Source: Gracilaria gracilis
Lineage: Eukaryota; Rhodophyta; Florideophyceae; Gracilariales; Gracilariaceae
Length of the DNA stretch: 64,000 nucleotides
NCBI GenBank assembly: GCA_030374805.1
Contig: JARGSG010000183.1
Span: forward strand, 806,001-870,000
Direction of reading: 5' to 3'
A program made the translations under genes and the position numbers. A model generated the notes under the pieces. It was not told the DNA's origin. It was given only the letters and a program-made list of their open reading frames with translations, and did no database searches. This document shows, piece after piece, positions 48,590 through 58,172 of the stretch. Every line of letters starts with the position of its first letter. Within the stretch, counting starts at the first letter, position 1.

Positions 48590-50684
48590 CGTATTTGTAG
48601 AGCGTGTCGACGCGAGCGCGTCCAACGTAGCGCGTAGGTAGCGGAGCGTGGCGCGTTGCGGCGGCACGCGTAGTACGCCGTACAGTACCGTCGTACAGCT
48701 TGCTGCACGTGCCGCCAGCGCGCCGCGCGCGTGCGCGGAATTTGGCTGCGCGCGCGCGTCATTGCTCGCGGCGAGCGGCGCCACGAGGCCGACGCGCCCG
48801 ACGCGCCCGACGCGCCGCCTGCACGACGGCGCACGGCGCTTTCACCAGCAGTTTCTACGCGTGCGCGGGCGCGCGCTCTCGCGACAGCGCCTCCGCCGGT
48901 GGCTGTACGGATTTGCTCTGCGCGCCCTTAAGAGCCGTCCGTCCTATCTACAACGCTAACGTTCGTATATCGCATGGTCACACAAGCAACATGGAAGCAC
49001 AACAAAATCCATCAAGCTGAAGCTTGACAAAATATCTGCCCGTGGGGCATGTCTTGCTCACGGGTATCTATCCATCGGCGGAGCAGGTGGTACGACAGGA
49101 GCACTATCACTAGGAAAACAAACACCGTCAGCCATCGCCTTTGCAACGTTCAGCACGCACTGCTCCAGAGCTGTGAGCCAAACATACCATGGTTACAGTA
49201 TCTAGCTTGAGCGAATGAGCGTGCTCTCTCTCTCTCTCTCTCTCTCTCAACCACCGGTGCGCACCGCTCCGTTGGAGCCACAGCTCACGCCAGACGCCGT
49301 CCTCGCTGCAAATCAGCTGCGTGGCTGCCCGAGTCCTTTGGTTACCGTTGGTAGGCTACACAAGTTGCTCCACCTCAACTGCACTACAGATAACCTTACT
49401 GCCAATGTGATCAATTGTCATCGCTCCAATATCCATTTCTACAATTCCCTCAACACATCATTCAAGCGACAGTTTGCACGGAGAGAGGACTAGATCCTCT
49501 CATGATGAGATACGTCCAGCACCAAATAGATAATTTCAAAGCCTCAGTGGCACAACCTTGTCCACTATCTACACGTACTTCACTGCAGTTAACGTTACCG
49601 TTGGTAACTCCGTGCTTCAAAGTAGATACTGTATCTACGCTGGATGCCATTTGTTCATCTTTCCTGGAGAAACCAATGCAGCTTATGTACAACCGTAAAT
49701 GTCACTCAACCACCCCATTTGCTTCTTGTTACGCGTCATCGCTGGTAAGCCAACCATCATTACCAGTTTCTTCTTCTCCTTATTTAAGCACACATGTTCG
49801 GCTTATTATTCTCATAACTTAAGAGCTGCCCCGTATCACCACGTTGAACGTACAAACAGATCCTACTGAAAAAAAAAAAGCTCCACGTTTTGCCAAGTGC
49901 CTTCTACACGTACCAACGGTAAGGGTTACCTTCGTATGTATGTCCACGCATCATTTACATCCTTTGGCTGTGCTATCGCATGCACCTCGCATGCACCTGT
50001 TTCTTGTAGAAAGCTCCACATTTTCTTCATGCACTGAGAAACAGCATACCTTTCAACTAGAAATGACAACAATTGAGTAAGGGTGCTTCTGAAAACTCAT
50101 TGCTCAGTCGAGCTAAGCTACAGTAATAAAACAAAAGCTGAAAAGCCGCTCAACATAAGGTTACAATTCGCCACTTATCATAAATGTGCCAGAAAACGAA
50201 AAAGGGCTGCGCGAAGGAGGAGCCCCGAAGGAGGAGCCGCCCCTTCGAGAAGGACACATCACGGCGAGAAATGCGCTCCGTTCCGATATTCCAAGCAGTG
50301 TGCCGATCGCCCTGCGATTTGCAGAAAATGCTTGAGAGCGAAATCGCTCCTGCAGCCGCGTCTGTACCGTCGCTACCAGTGTCTAGCCCTCATTTTGATG
50401 TCAAAAGGGACATTGCGCAAAGCTCTCAGTTCTTTATTGTTGAGCAACTGTGGAACACACGGAGCGACCATTCTCTGAGAAGGAACGCCCTGCTACACCG
50501 CAAAGCACAGATTTGTCCATTCAGTGTGCCTCAGCACATTACCGCTCCAAAGCGATGATCATTTCATGATCATCCTGGCTGCGATAGCGCAGTTCCCTGG
50601 CCCAGCCACCCCCATTAAACCTTCGTTATCCGGCAAAAGTCATATATGGTAAAAATGGACGAACGGTATGAAAAATGACAGCTG
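48590..50684. other. gene-poor spacer
   Basis: No gene supported. It holds a CT dinucleotide run and three exact copies of TACCGTTGGTA or its complement (49343-49353, 49596-49606, 49911-49921). A frame near 50184-50558 is open but unrecognised and begins in a duplicated GGAGGAGCC stretch. Confidence 0.45.
49227..49248. repeat. CT dinucleotide microsatellite
   Basis: About eleven CT units in a row. Confidence 0.95.
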
Positions 50685-51150
50685 CTGTTTGTTGGTCATA
50701 CACCAATTCTACATCCTCTTGGAACTCATCTTTTGGGCAAGAAGATTGTCTGCAATTGCGACCAGGGGTGCTGAATGACATGCACCATTATGTTTTGCGA
50801 TGTCCTAAAAGGACGTTGTCGAGAAGAATATGCCTACCGCCTTCAAGAGATCGTCGAGGTTGACGGTCATGGAAATTGTAAAAGAAATAGCCAGACAGTA
50901 AGTTAGTTTTTTTAGGGAGAGAGGGTTTCTTCAAAGAGAAACACTCTGCAATTAGTAGTAATTGAACTACTGTGCCTGTAAAGGAGAGAGAGGGAGAGGT
51001 GGTGGTCGACAGAAGTGCACACAGATCAATCTGTAGAGACCAAGCAGAAACTATGTTTATGCGGAGAAGTAGTGATCCTAACTCCCATGGTAGATGGGCA
51101 ATGACGGCCCTGGCGGGGTCATCAGCGTCGTAGAACAACACTCATGTAGT
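50685..51150 (+). mobile_element. LINE 3'-end remnant, copy C (longest)
   Basis: The DNA aligns with copy A (530-840) through GGTCATACACCAA, TTCTACATCCTCTTGGA, the finger region (GTGCTGAATGAC, then TGTCCTAAAAGGACGTTGTC) and a GAGAGAGAGGGAGAG tract. It then continues into a tail shared, inverted, with 4175-4295. Together these define a family whose copies end at different points on the 5' side, as expected of LINEs. Reading frames are no longer continuous. Confidence 0.65.
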
Positions 51151-51469
51151 AAGTAGGGCGCTTAGAACGGCGTACAGGCACCGAACGGCTCACGGGAGGC
51201 GTTCATCGCAGAACGAGAGCACGATGGTAATCACTGAGCTTCTGAACCACACCCAACAACAACAGTCGCGAACCACTCCATTCCGCATTGAATACGCCAA
51301 TAAACCGAGGTAGTAGACCCTGTCCTTGGTAAGCAATCTCTCTCCCTGCAGATGTGAAGCACTTCCTTATCGATCTACACAATCTTCCTGTACAACCTGC
51401 TTATCTCTCCATTCCACCTGTATTATAGACCGTCGAGTGTTGAGACGGGCATATACCCAGGCACAACAT
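51151..51469. other. spacer between two LINE remnants
   Basis: About 320 bp with nothing recognised. Confidence 0.4.
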
Positions 51470-51705
51470 GAGAATCCACGTTTTAAGATATTTGAAAGGG
51501 ACGGTATCAAGACGACTTGTGCTTCCTCCTATCCGGAGACGTCGAGGACTTTTTGTGGAAGAGATTGTTAAAAAGCGGACATGAAGAGGAGCAGCTTACC
51601 TACTGGAGAACGATTCTTTGAACAGAAAAGTTTTGTGCTACGTTGTAAAAAAGCTCTAGCGTACTAATAAAAGAGCGACGGAGAAGACTCAAAACCTGAA
51701 TGGTA
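51470..51705 (+). mobile_element. LINE 3'-end remnant, copy D
   Basis: The frame reads HVLRYLKGTVSRRLVLPPIRR and aligns with HYLLRCPKRNLSRRLCLPSSR of copy A. Downstream, GATTCTTTGAACAGAAAAGTT matches TTTCTTTGAACAGAAACGTT of copy A. The upstream finger cysteines are missing. It is the most diverged member. Confidence 0.55.
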
Positions 51706-51856
51706 GTCGAAAAGTTCCCAATCTTAGGCCTTCCTGGTTCGTTTGTAGTTCAACCGGCTACAAAGGAAATAACGTATGCCTTTATGTACATCATGCTAAC
51801 GGAGCTTCTCACTGACTGAATTGTCTTCGAACTGCGGCATATCGGAGACGTCTCCA

Positions 51857-53251
51857 CTACTCTGGAACATCGATGCAAGCAGTGAAGTTTTTATTGTTGG
51901 TTCTTCCAATGCCGCAGTAAAAACAATTGTGATTGCCCTCTGTTTCCTTATAGAATCCATCGAAACACGTCTCGCAAGTTTCAGTAAATGAATAAATTTG
52001 CATTCCTGGAGGACAAACCCCACACTCCCCGTTAATGAATATTGTTCCTTCCGGACAGTTATGAAATACACATTCGGTATTATCATCGTTGCTCCGTGTG
52101 CCAGGAGGACATCGTTTGCAGTTATACTCCACATTGATATGTCTACTGAAGGTGTTCGGTCCGCACGGGGTACACTCTTTTTCAATATTGTTGTAAAAAG
52201 TTCCAGGCATGCAAATAGCACACGTTCGGTTTGACAAGAGCACTTGATCTCGCGGACATTCTATGCATCCACTGGCGCCTTTAAATGAGAAGCTATTGGT
52301 TGGACATCTCAAACAGAAGGGCAATACATTATTAAAGTCCGTGTATTGGCCCTCTCGACACTCTGCACAATGACGCTGACTCTCCAGAAGTTCTCCGGAA
52401 TTGTAAAGTTCATGTTCACTTCCGGTGTAATAACTTCCTGGAGGACAAGTTCCGCAACTTCCATCTTCCATTAGCGCTGTACCGGGCTCACAGGAGACGC
52501 AATCTGTTCTGTTCAAGTTGGAGAACGTGTCTGGCGGACATGGAATACATGGTCGATCCCCTTCCTCAGCTTTGAAATACATGTCTCTGCACCTGCGACA
52601 AAGTCGTAGTTCCGAATCATAAAACGTTCCTGCAGAGCACTTGCCACACTCCCATTCAGAATCTCTCGACCCAGCGCTATAGTGATAGCTATAGAGTTGT
52701 TCCACAATGGGAGTTGGCTTTATGGGCACCTCACCATCTGGGCATGTGGTACAATTTGTTGCACCTGCGTTTGAGATGGTGGTCCCTGGACATGGCAAAC
52801 ATTCCGTTTGTTCGGCTAGAGGCTGATATGTATCCTCACGGCAGCGAAAGCAGTCTTCTGAAGACCCGTTGAAGATGCCGCCATAGAGGAAACCAATACC
52901 ATCCCCCCCGTAGGTTCCAGGTGGGCAGACCACACATTGATTGCTGTCTTCTCTACGGACGCTTCCGGGCTTGCATTCACAAGAAGTTCGCTCTTCATTC
53001 GGCACGGTCGGGTCATCGCAAGAGAAGCATGTTATGCTTCCACTCGTGGGCTGAATCTGACCCTCCGGGCAGGGCCTACATCCGGTTTGGCTGCTTTCTG
53101 GCTGATAGTATCCAGGAGGGCACAACAAACAGCCTCCTTCGTGTGCGTAGGAACCAGGAGCACATGAAAGGCCGAGGTGAATACCCAAACAAAGTGTTAA
53201 GAAAGCAATCACATGCGCTTTTCTTACCTTTGGTGAGAGGATCAAAGCCAT
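51857..53251 (-). CDS. secreted cysteine-rich repeat protein 1 (ephrin-receptor-like/TNFR-like repeats)
   Basis: The protein has 464 residues in one exon. A signal peptide (about 1-30; AHVIAFLTLCLGIHLGLS) is followed by about a dozen Cys modules of the form C-x2-C-P-P-G-x-Y/F ... C-x2-C, as in the ephrin-receptor-like (GCC2/GCC3) family. Best-kept block: RDMYFKAEEGDRPCIPCP, then NRTDCVSCEPGTALM. No membrane helix or GPI-type tail is seen, so it is probably secreted or wall-bound and disulfide-rich. It is the first of three tandem paralogues on this strand with the same order of modules. The start is ATG 53251, since the in-frame codon upstream is TTG. Function unknown. Confidence 0.8.
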   Translation of the reverse strand: MALILSPKVRKAHVIAFLTLCLGIHLGLSCAPGSYAHEGGCLLCPPGYYQPESSQTGCRPCPEGQIQPTSGSITCFSCDDPTVPNEERTSCECKPGSVRREDSNQCVVCPPGTYGGDGIGFLYGGIFNGSSEDCFRCREDTYQPLAEQTECLPCPGTTISNAGATNCTTCPDGEVPIKPTPIVEQLYSYHYSAGSRDSEWECGKCSAGTFYDSELRLCRRCRDMYFKAEEGDRPCIPCPPDTFSNLNRTDCVSCEPGTALMEDGSCGTCPPGSYYTGSEHELYNSGELLESQRHCAECREGQYTDFNNVLPFCLRCPTNSFSFKGASGCIECPRDQVLLSNRTCAICMPGTFYNNIEKECTPCGPNTFSRHINVEYNCKRCPPGTRSNDDNTECVFHNCPEGTIFINGECGVCPPGMQIYSFTETCETCFDGFYKETEGNHNCFYCGIGRTNNKNFTACIDVPE

Positions 53252-54339
53252 TGTGGAAGCACGGTGAACTGGAATCGAAGAGGTCGATTGGAGGACATAA
53301 GTAACAAGCAAGGAGAGATTGAAATCACATTGCTAGGTTCCTAAACCAAGCTGTGTACCATGTGAAGTGAAGAGAGCAAAGTTGAACAAATGAAAGCGTG
53401 ACCACTGTCCATGTTCCTTTGTACCTTCCCGTAAGCGTAAGCAGAAACGGTCAAACAAGCTTTCGAATATAAGTTTGCTGTGCAACGTTCCACTGACTTG
53501 GGGTTAAGAGGGAAAGATGGTTAAGCTTAGAATTCCCTCGCCTTACTTGCTGTACCCTTGGTATACAGGAGTCAGCCACACCGGGCAATTCAAGCTATGG
53601 AGAGAGACGTTGCTTTCAGAACGTCCGGAACATTGTGCCCCGTCACGCAGTTGAAATTGATTTTGTCATTCGATAATCATCTCCACAAAATGAGAGGCAA
53701 GCAAAGTTTCGTGTTGGGGAGATTAAAGAAAGTGTGAGACCAGTCATCTAACGGCAATCATGCACTATGTAAGACTCCCCTAATACACCGACCCGGTTTA
53801 AAAGTACGAAGCTGTCTCAGCAGTGCTGGGTCAGCACCGTGAGAATCTACTATCTTGTGCGTCTACTGTTACATTGGAGCCTTTCCCATGATTAAACTCA
53901 TTGAAGGCATGTTTTTAAACAATCTCCCCTTTGACAGATTCCTGAAAGTGGAAGGAAGCTGAAGTGAATAGTGTAACAACATCTCCATATAGAGCTGTGA
54001 AATCTCCAGTTTTAGGTCCATCATGATTGCGTGCATCAACTCGGCTAGTTGATAAGCACTTTCGTAGAACTGCTAAGGACTTCATCACGATCATCATGAT
54101 CATGCTGTCATTTCGTCTATGTGACCACAGGAATATGATTTATGTTAGAACACAAGGGATGGAAATGTATTTGCATGCGATTTTCTCTACGGGAGCAGAG
54201 ATGAAGGGACAGACGAACTATGGCAGCTTCCGCTTTGAATAATTGGGAACGACATATTTCGGTGAATGTCTTTATCTCGAGAATTATGGCATATCATATC
54301 TTGGACAGGTTTCTTTCCAGAGCTGTAACCAGGCTTAGA
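53252..54339. other. spacer between paralogues 1 and 2
   Basis: 1.1 kb non-coding. It should contain the paralogue 1 promoter. A near-copy of the recurring motif, TACCCTTGGTATAC, lies at about 53561. Nothing else was recognised. Confidence 0.5.
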
Positions 54340-55725
54340 TTAAGTACCCGACACGCACTCAGTAAAGTCTCCATTGCTCGTTTCATTGGGCGCACATGAG
54401 ATGCAAGGAACATTTCCTTCAGTTGGCTTGATCATTCCAATAGTACATTCTGAACAAATTCTATCCATACTCAACTCCATTCCTGGTGGACAAACCCCAC
54501 ACTCCCCAATAGAGTGGAAAAACGTCGTACCTTCAGGACAATCGATGTGCATGCACGTATAAGACCCTTCATAGCTATAGCTATCTTCGGCGCAAGATCT
54601 GCAGTAGTCCGCGTTTATGATGCGAGAGTATCGATTGATTCCACAAGGCTCACACATCAACTCCATTTTATTGTAGCGTGTTCCCGGGGGGCATGTGGCA
54701 CATGTGTTGTTTTTCATCAACACTTGATCCCAAAGGCATTCTATACATTCAGAGGACCCCTGCATTGAAAAACGTCTTCCACCACAGGAGAGACAACTTT
54801 CTAGGATATTCTCAGTGTCCGTGTACTTTCCTGGTTGACATTCGGCACAAAAGGGTAGATTTGGGAGAAACGGGGTTGGCTGGCGGAAACCCTCCACTTC
54901 GCCAGCAGTAAAATAACTTCCAGGAGGACACTTACCACAAGTGCCATCTGCCATCAGTGCCGTGCCTGTTTCACAAACGACACATGCCGTTCTATTTGGT
55001 GTAGAGAACGAGTGAAGAGGGCAAGGGATGCAAGGGTCCTGGCCTTCTGTAGCTTTGAAGTACATATCTTCACACTTTTCACACCATTCGTGATTAGTAT
55101 TGTACTGATAGCCAGCCGGGCACTTTCCGCACACAGGCTCGTCAAGTACTTCGGGGGTATTGTAGTAGAGATCAAGGAAGGACCCATTTTGACTATACTC
55201 GCCATCATATTCTTCTGGAATTGGTCTTATTGGAACTTGGTCAAAAGAACAAGCGGCGCAATAAGCTGCTTCTCTGCTGGAAAAGGTGCTCTCTGGACAT
55301 CTATGGCAGGTACTCTGTCCAGCATTAGGTTGAAAAGTGTTTCGGCGACAAGGCGTACAATTGTCATAGTCAGAGAAAGACGTTCGGAAATTATTGCCAT
55401 ATGTACCAGGTGGACATAAATCGCATCGGTTGGTTGTATCGTTCCATGTGGAGCCAGGCAAACACTCGCACTCGGAAAGGTCCAACGCGGGAGAAGACTT
55501 CGGAGCGGAATTGAGGGGACATTCCATGCACGACGTCGAGCCCTCGTCGGGTTGAATATGTCCCGGCGGACATGGTTTGCAAACTGTTTGCTCGCTTTTA
55601 TCCTGAAAGGACCCTTTCGGGCATAGTGTACAGACGCCGTTTCGCAGAAAATGACCTGGATCGCATGCAGTAACAAGGGTTAAACATATTGAAAGAGATA
55701 TGGACGCAGATATGCCGATCTTCAT
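54340..55725 (-). CDS. secreted cysteine-rich repeat protein 2
   Basis: The protein has 461 residues in one exon, and ATG 55725 opens directly into a signal peptide (ISASISLSICLTLVTA). It has the same module order as its neighbours: CDPGHFLRNGVCTLCPKG, CKPCPPGHIQPDEGSTSC, the conserved centre CEDMYFKATEGQDPCIPCP then NRTACVVCETGTALMADG, and a last CAPNETSNGDFTECVSGT. Several N-glycosylation sites (NDT, NGS, NRT, NNT, NET). No anchor is seen. The centre is the best-conserved block among the three genes, while the loops between modules vary in length. Confidence 0.82.
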   Translation of the reverse strand: MKIGISASISLSICLTLVTACDPGHFLRNGVCTLCPKGSFQDKSEQTVCKPCPPGHIQPDEGSTSCMECPLNSAPKSSPALDLSECECLPGSTWNDTTNRCDLCPPGTYGNNFRTSFSDYDNCTPCRRNTFQPNAGQSTCHRCPESTFSSREAAYCAACSFDQVPIRPIPEEYDGEYSQNGSFLDLYYNTPEVLDEPVCGKCPAGYQYNTNHEWCEKCEDMYFKATEGQDPCIPCPLHSFSTPNRTACVVCETGTALMADGTCGKCPPGSYFTAGEVEGFRQPTPFLPNLPFCAECQPGKYTDTENILESCLSCGGRRFSMQGSSECIECLWDQVLMKNNTCATCPPGTRYNKMELMCEPCGINRYSRIINADYCRSCAEDSYSYEGSYTCMHIDCPEGTTFFHSIGECGVCPPGMELSMDRICSECTIGMIKPTEGNVPCISCAPNETSNGDFTECVSGT

Positions 55726-56988
55726 ACTGCTTGAGAGGGCAGAGGAGAGAGAAGGAAGACCGTCAAAGTTTTGGACGAATATCTATGTGAGAATCATGGT
55801 AGTTTCATGCGATGATAAGGACTGACTGGAACACAAGGAGAAAAGAATACGAAGTACAAAGAGCGTGACCTCCTGTTCTTTCACTGGAGCAGATCCTTTT
55901 CTGATAATCAGATTAACTAGCTGAAGACCTTTCCATTGTTGCCACCGTGACGTTGAGAGATAACGCTCTTCCCTTGTAGCTCACCAGCATCATTCCGGTG
56001 TCTACACTAGCAACTCATAATCTGCTCTTACAAATGAGGCTTGAGCTCAAGTCACTGAATTTTCACAAGTACTGCAGCTTGGAAAGATTCTACAGCTTAC
56101 TTCACAGTGACATCATACACTTACACAACCGTTTTTTTATCTGAACAAGGTGTTGCACCGTGCTGTATCCCAAAACAAGGATGCGATTGGGAGGAACATA
56201 TAAAACGTATAAGTTTCAGTTAGTGACGAGGACGCACACAGAAAAGGCTTTTGAGTATCGACATTAAGTTTCTTTTTGCAGCCAAACATCTGGAAGCCCG
56301 ACCGATCTCGAATTGCTTCTGCGCAATCTATCCGTCCTCGCCTTTGAGTGGCTGAAACGGAGGTTTATGAAAAGAATGGGAGATCGCGTGCAGAGAACTG
56401 GCACGGGGGCATCAAAGTGGCCCAGGTGCTTTTTAGTCTTGGAGTGGAGCTGTAACGCGTTTTGTTCTGGGTCCGAGTGTAAAGGCGATGCGATGCTTTA
56501 ACGGAAACTGATTTGATCCAATTGAATACCTTCAACAATGAACGCATCAGTTGCATATGCGACACAATATGTACACGTATTGGCGCACCATTTCGTACTG
56601 TATCCAGATTAAATCTGCAAACAACCATCGGAATCAAAACTTGATTTCAAAAAGTTCCCAGATCTTCGCTTGTACGTGTACGTGTAGGTGTACATGGTGG
56701 CTTTCAAGAGAATCCGCCGGTGGTAAGCTCAGCGCCCTTACATGAAAGAAGTAAGTCTTCAACAGTTTGATGGTACTGCATTACAGTGAGAACAAGGACG
56801 ACTCGTATGGTGCGAAAAAGACCAGCCAGATCAACTATGCCGGAAGAGTGAATCTTCGCACAGTGAGAAGTTCATTGCTTGCCAAACTAAACCCCTTCAC
56901 AAGAACTCCATCACTATATGGCCACAATGAATCTCGCTTGGGAAACCCTTCCCCAACTTTTCTGTGAACTTCTGTTAAAATCATCGTC
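55726..56988. other. intergenic, nothing recognised
   Basis: 1.26 kb head-to-head spacer between paralogue 2 (minus) and the SRPBCC gene (plus). No coding frame or repeat was recognised. Confidence 0.5.
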
Positions 56989-57657
56989 ATGACGCTCCCC
57001 CACCTTGCACTTGTCTTTCTTCTTGCTAGCACAGCTCATGCCACTTTCTGCGAGGCGAACGGCGTCGCCGACAGCATCAACAGGTACGTGTTCGCCATAC
57101 CAAACTCGCCCATTCATTCCAGAACTAACTCTCATTCTTTCCGAACCAAAAGATACTCGGCGTTTGACACGTTTGGCAGCGTCATAGTCAAATGCCCCAT
57201 AGAAACTACTTGGAACACTGTCGGTAACGCGAAGACCTGGTTCCAAGCCGTGATAGGAAAGCGCCTCATAAACATAACTCTTGTAGAAGGCAACGGACGT
57301 CAACTGCAAAGCAAGGTCAACTATTTCGTCACCTCAGTAATTTCGAACGCGCCTACTGGCCGCACGCAACAGAGAGTAATCTCATTGTCTGACTATGACT
57401 ATGAACTGGTTACTACTTTCGACTCATCCACGTTACCTCTTATGCCATGGACCACTTTCGTGAGACTTGAGCGTGTCACCTTCCTGGAACGCCGTGTCAA
57501 TTATACGCTTGTCACTTTTGCGCAGCAAGGAAGTATCAATGTGCCCGAAGAACGACGACCGATGGTTCGTGACCAGATTCAATCTCTGTTTTATAAGGTG
57601 TTTGCACCTTCTTTGAAAGAGGCGTTTGACGACTGTGAACAGTCTGAGACGCAGTAA
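56989..57657 (+). CDS. secreted SRPBCC-fold (polyketide cyclase/START-like) protein
   Basis: The protein has 222 residues in one exon. A signal peptide (1-19; LALVFLLASTAHATF) is followed by an SRPBCC-type ligand-binding fold: SVIVKCPIETTWNTVGNAKTW is the usual first strand and helix pair, RLINITLVEGNG and RVISLSDYDYELVTTFDSS are middle strands, and a final long helix ends at QSLFYKVFAPSLKEAFDDC. Such folds bind hydrophobic ligands; the ligand here is unknown. A secreted member is uncommon. It is the only plus-strand gene in the Cys-rich cluster and lies between paralogues 2 and 3. Confidence 0.7.
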   Translation: MTLPHLALVFLLASTAHATFCEANGVADSINRYVFAIPNSPIHSRTNSHSFRTKRYSAFDTFGSVIVKCPIETTWNTVGNAKTWFQAVIGKRLINITLVEGNGRQLQSKVNYFVTSVISNAPTGRTQQRVISLSDYDYELVTTFDSSTLPLMPWTTFVRLERVTFLERRVNYTLVTFAQQGSINVPEERRPMVRDQIQSLFYKVFAPSLKEAFDDCEQSETQ

Positions 57658-58172
57658 AGACCACCAATTTGCAACGATGTATCGCTTTATCTTTGAAAAC
57701 TGTTTAAGCTGTACACTTGCCCGGGGTGAGGCGAGTTGTAATCTTTTCGCACTTGGATCGTGCCAGGTGCCTGCCAAACAGGCCGGGTCAATGACCCGAC
57801 ACGTCCAGAGTCTGGACTCTGGACAGTCCAGACTCAAGACCGAACTTGCATGACAATACGTGTACATTACAGTAACCCATGGAATAGGGACGATTTGTTT
57901 GACTTCGCTTACGGTAGGTATGGGCGTAAGAGTTTTGCAATTTCGTATGTATCCTTCTCTTACGCCCAATTCAAAAGTTTCAGACACTGCAGCAAAGTTT
58001 ACCAGAAAGCAGTACACTACACGTAGAGCCACCACGCAACACAATGGGCGGCATCTTCTTGAATACAGAGGTACACCTCTTTTCAAGGCGACGTTCTTCT
58101 TCAGATCTCACAACATGCTAATCCTGCACCACAGATTTGGTTCATGCTTTCAAACTTAAGCTAGTAACCATA
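57658..58172. other. spacer with palindromes after the SRPBCC gene
   Basis: Convergent 3' spacer. It holds GGGTCAATGACCC (57784-57796) and, just after, GTCCAGAGTCTGGACTCTGG with flanking repeats of GTCCAGA (57803-57832). These can form stable hairpins. No gene is seen. Confidence 0.5.

Noticed and set aside
51470-51560. ILRYLKGT-like peptide (HVLRYLKGT) that recalls Copia reverse transcriptase
   Set aside because: The DNA aligns with the LINE tails at 480-850 and 50685-51150, where the same position reads HYLLRCPKR. The resemblance is coincidental.
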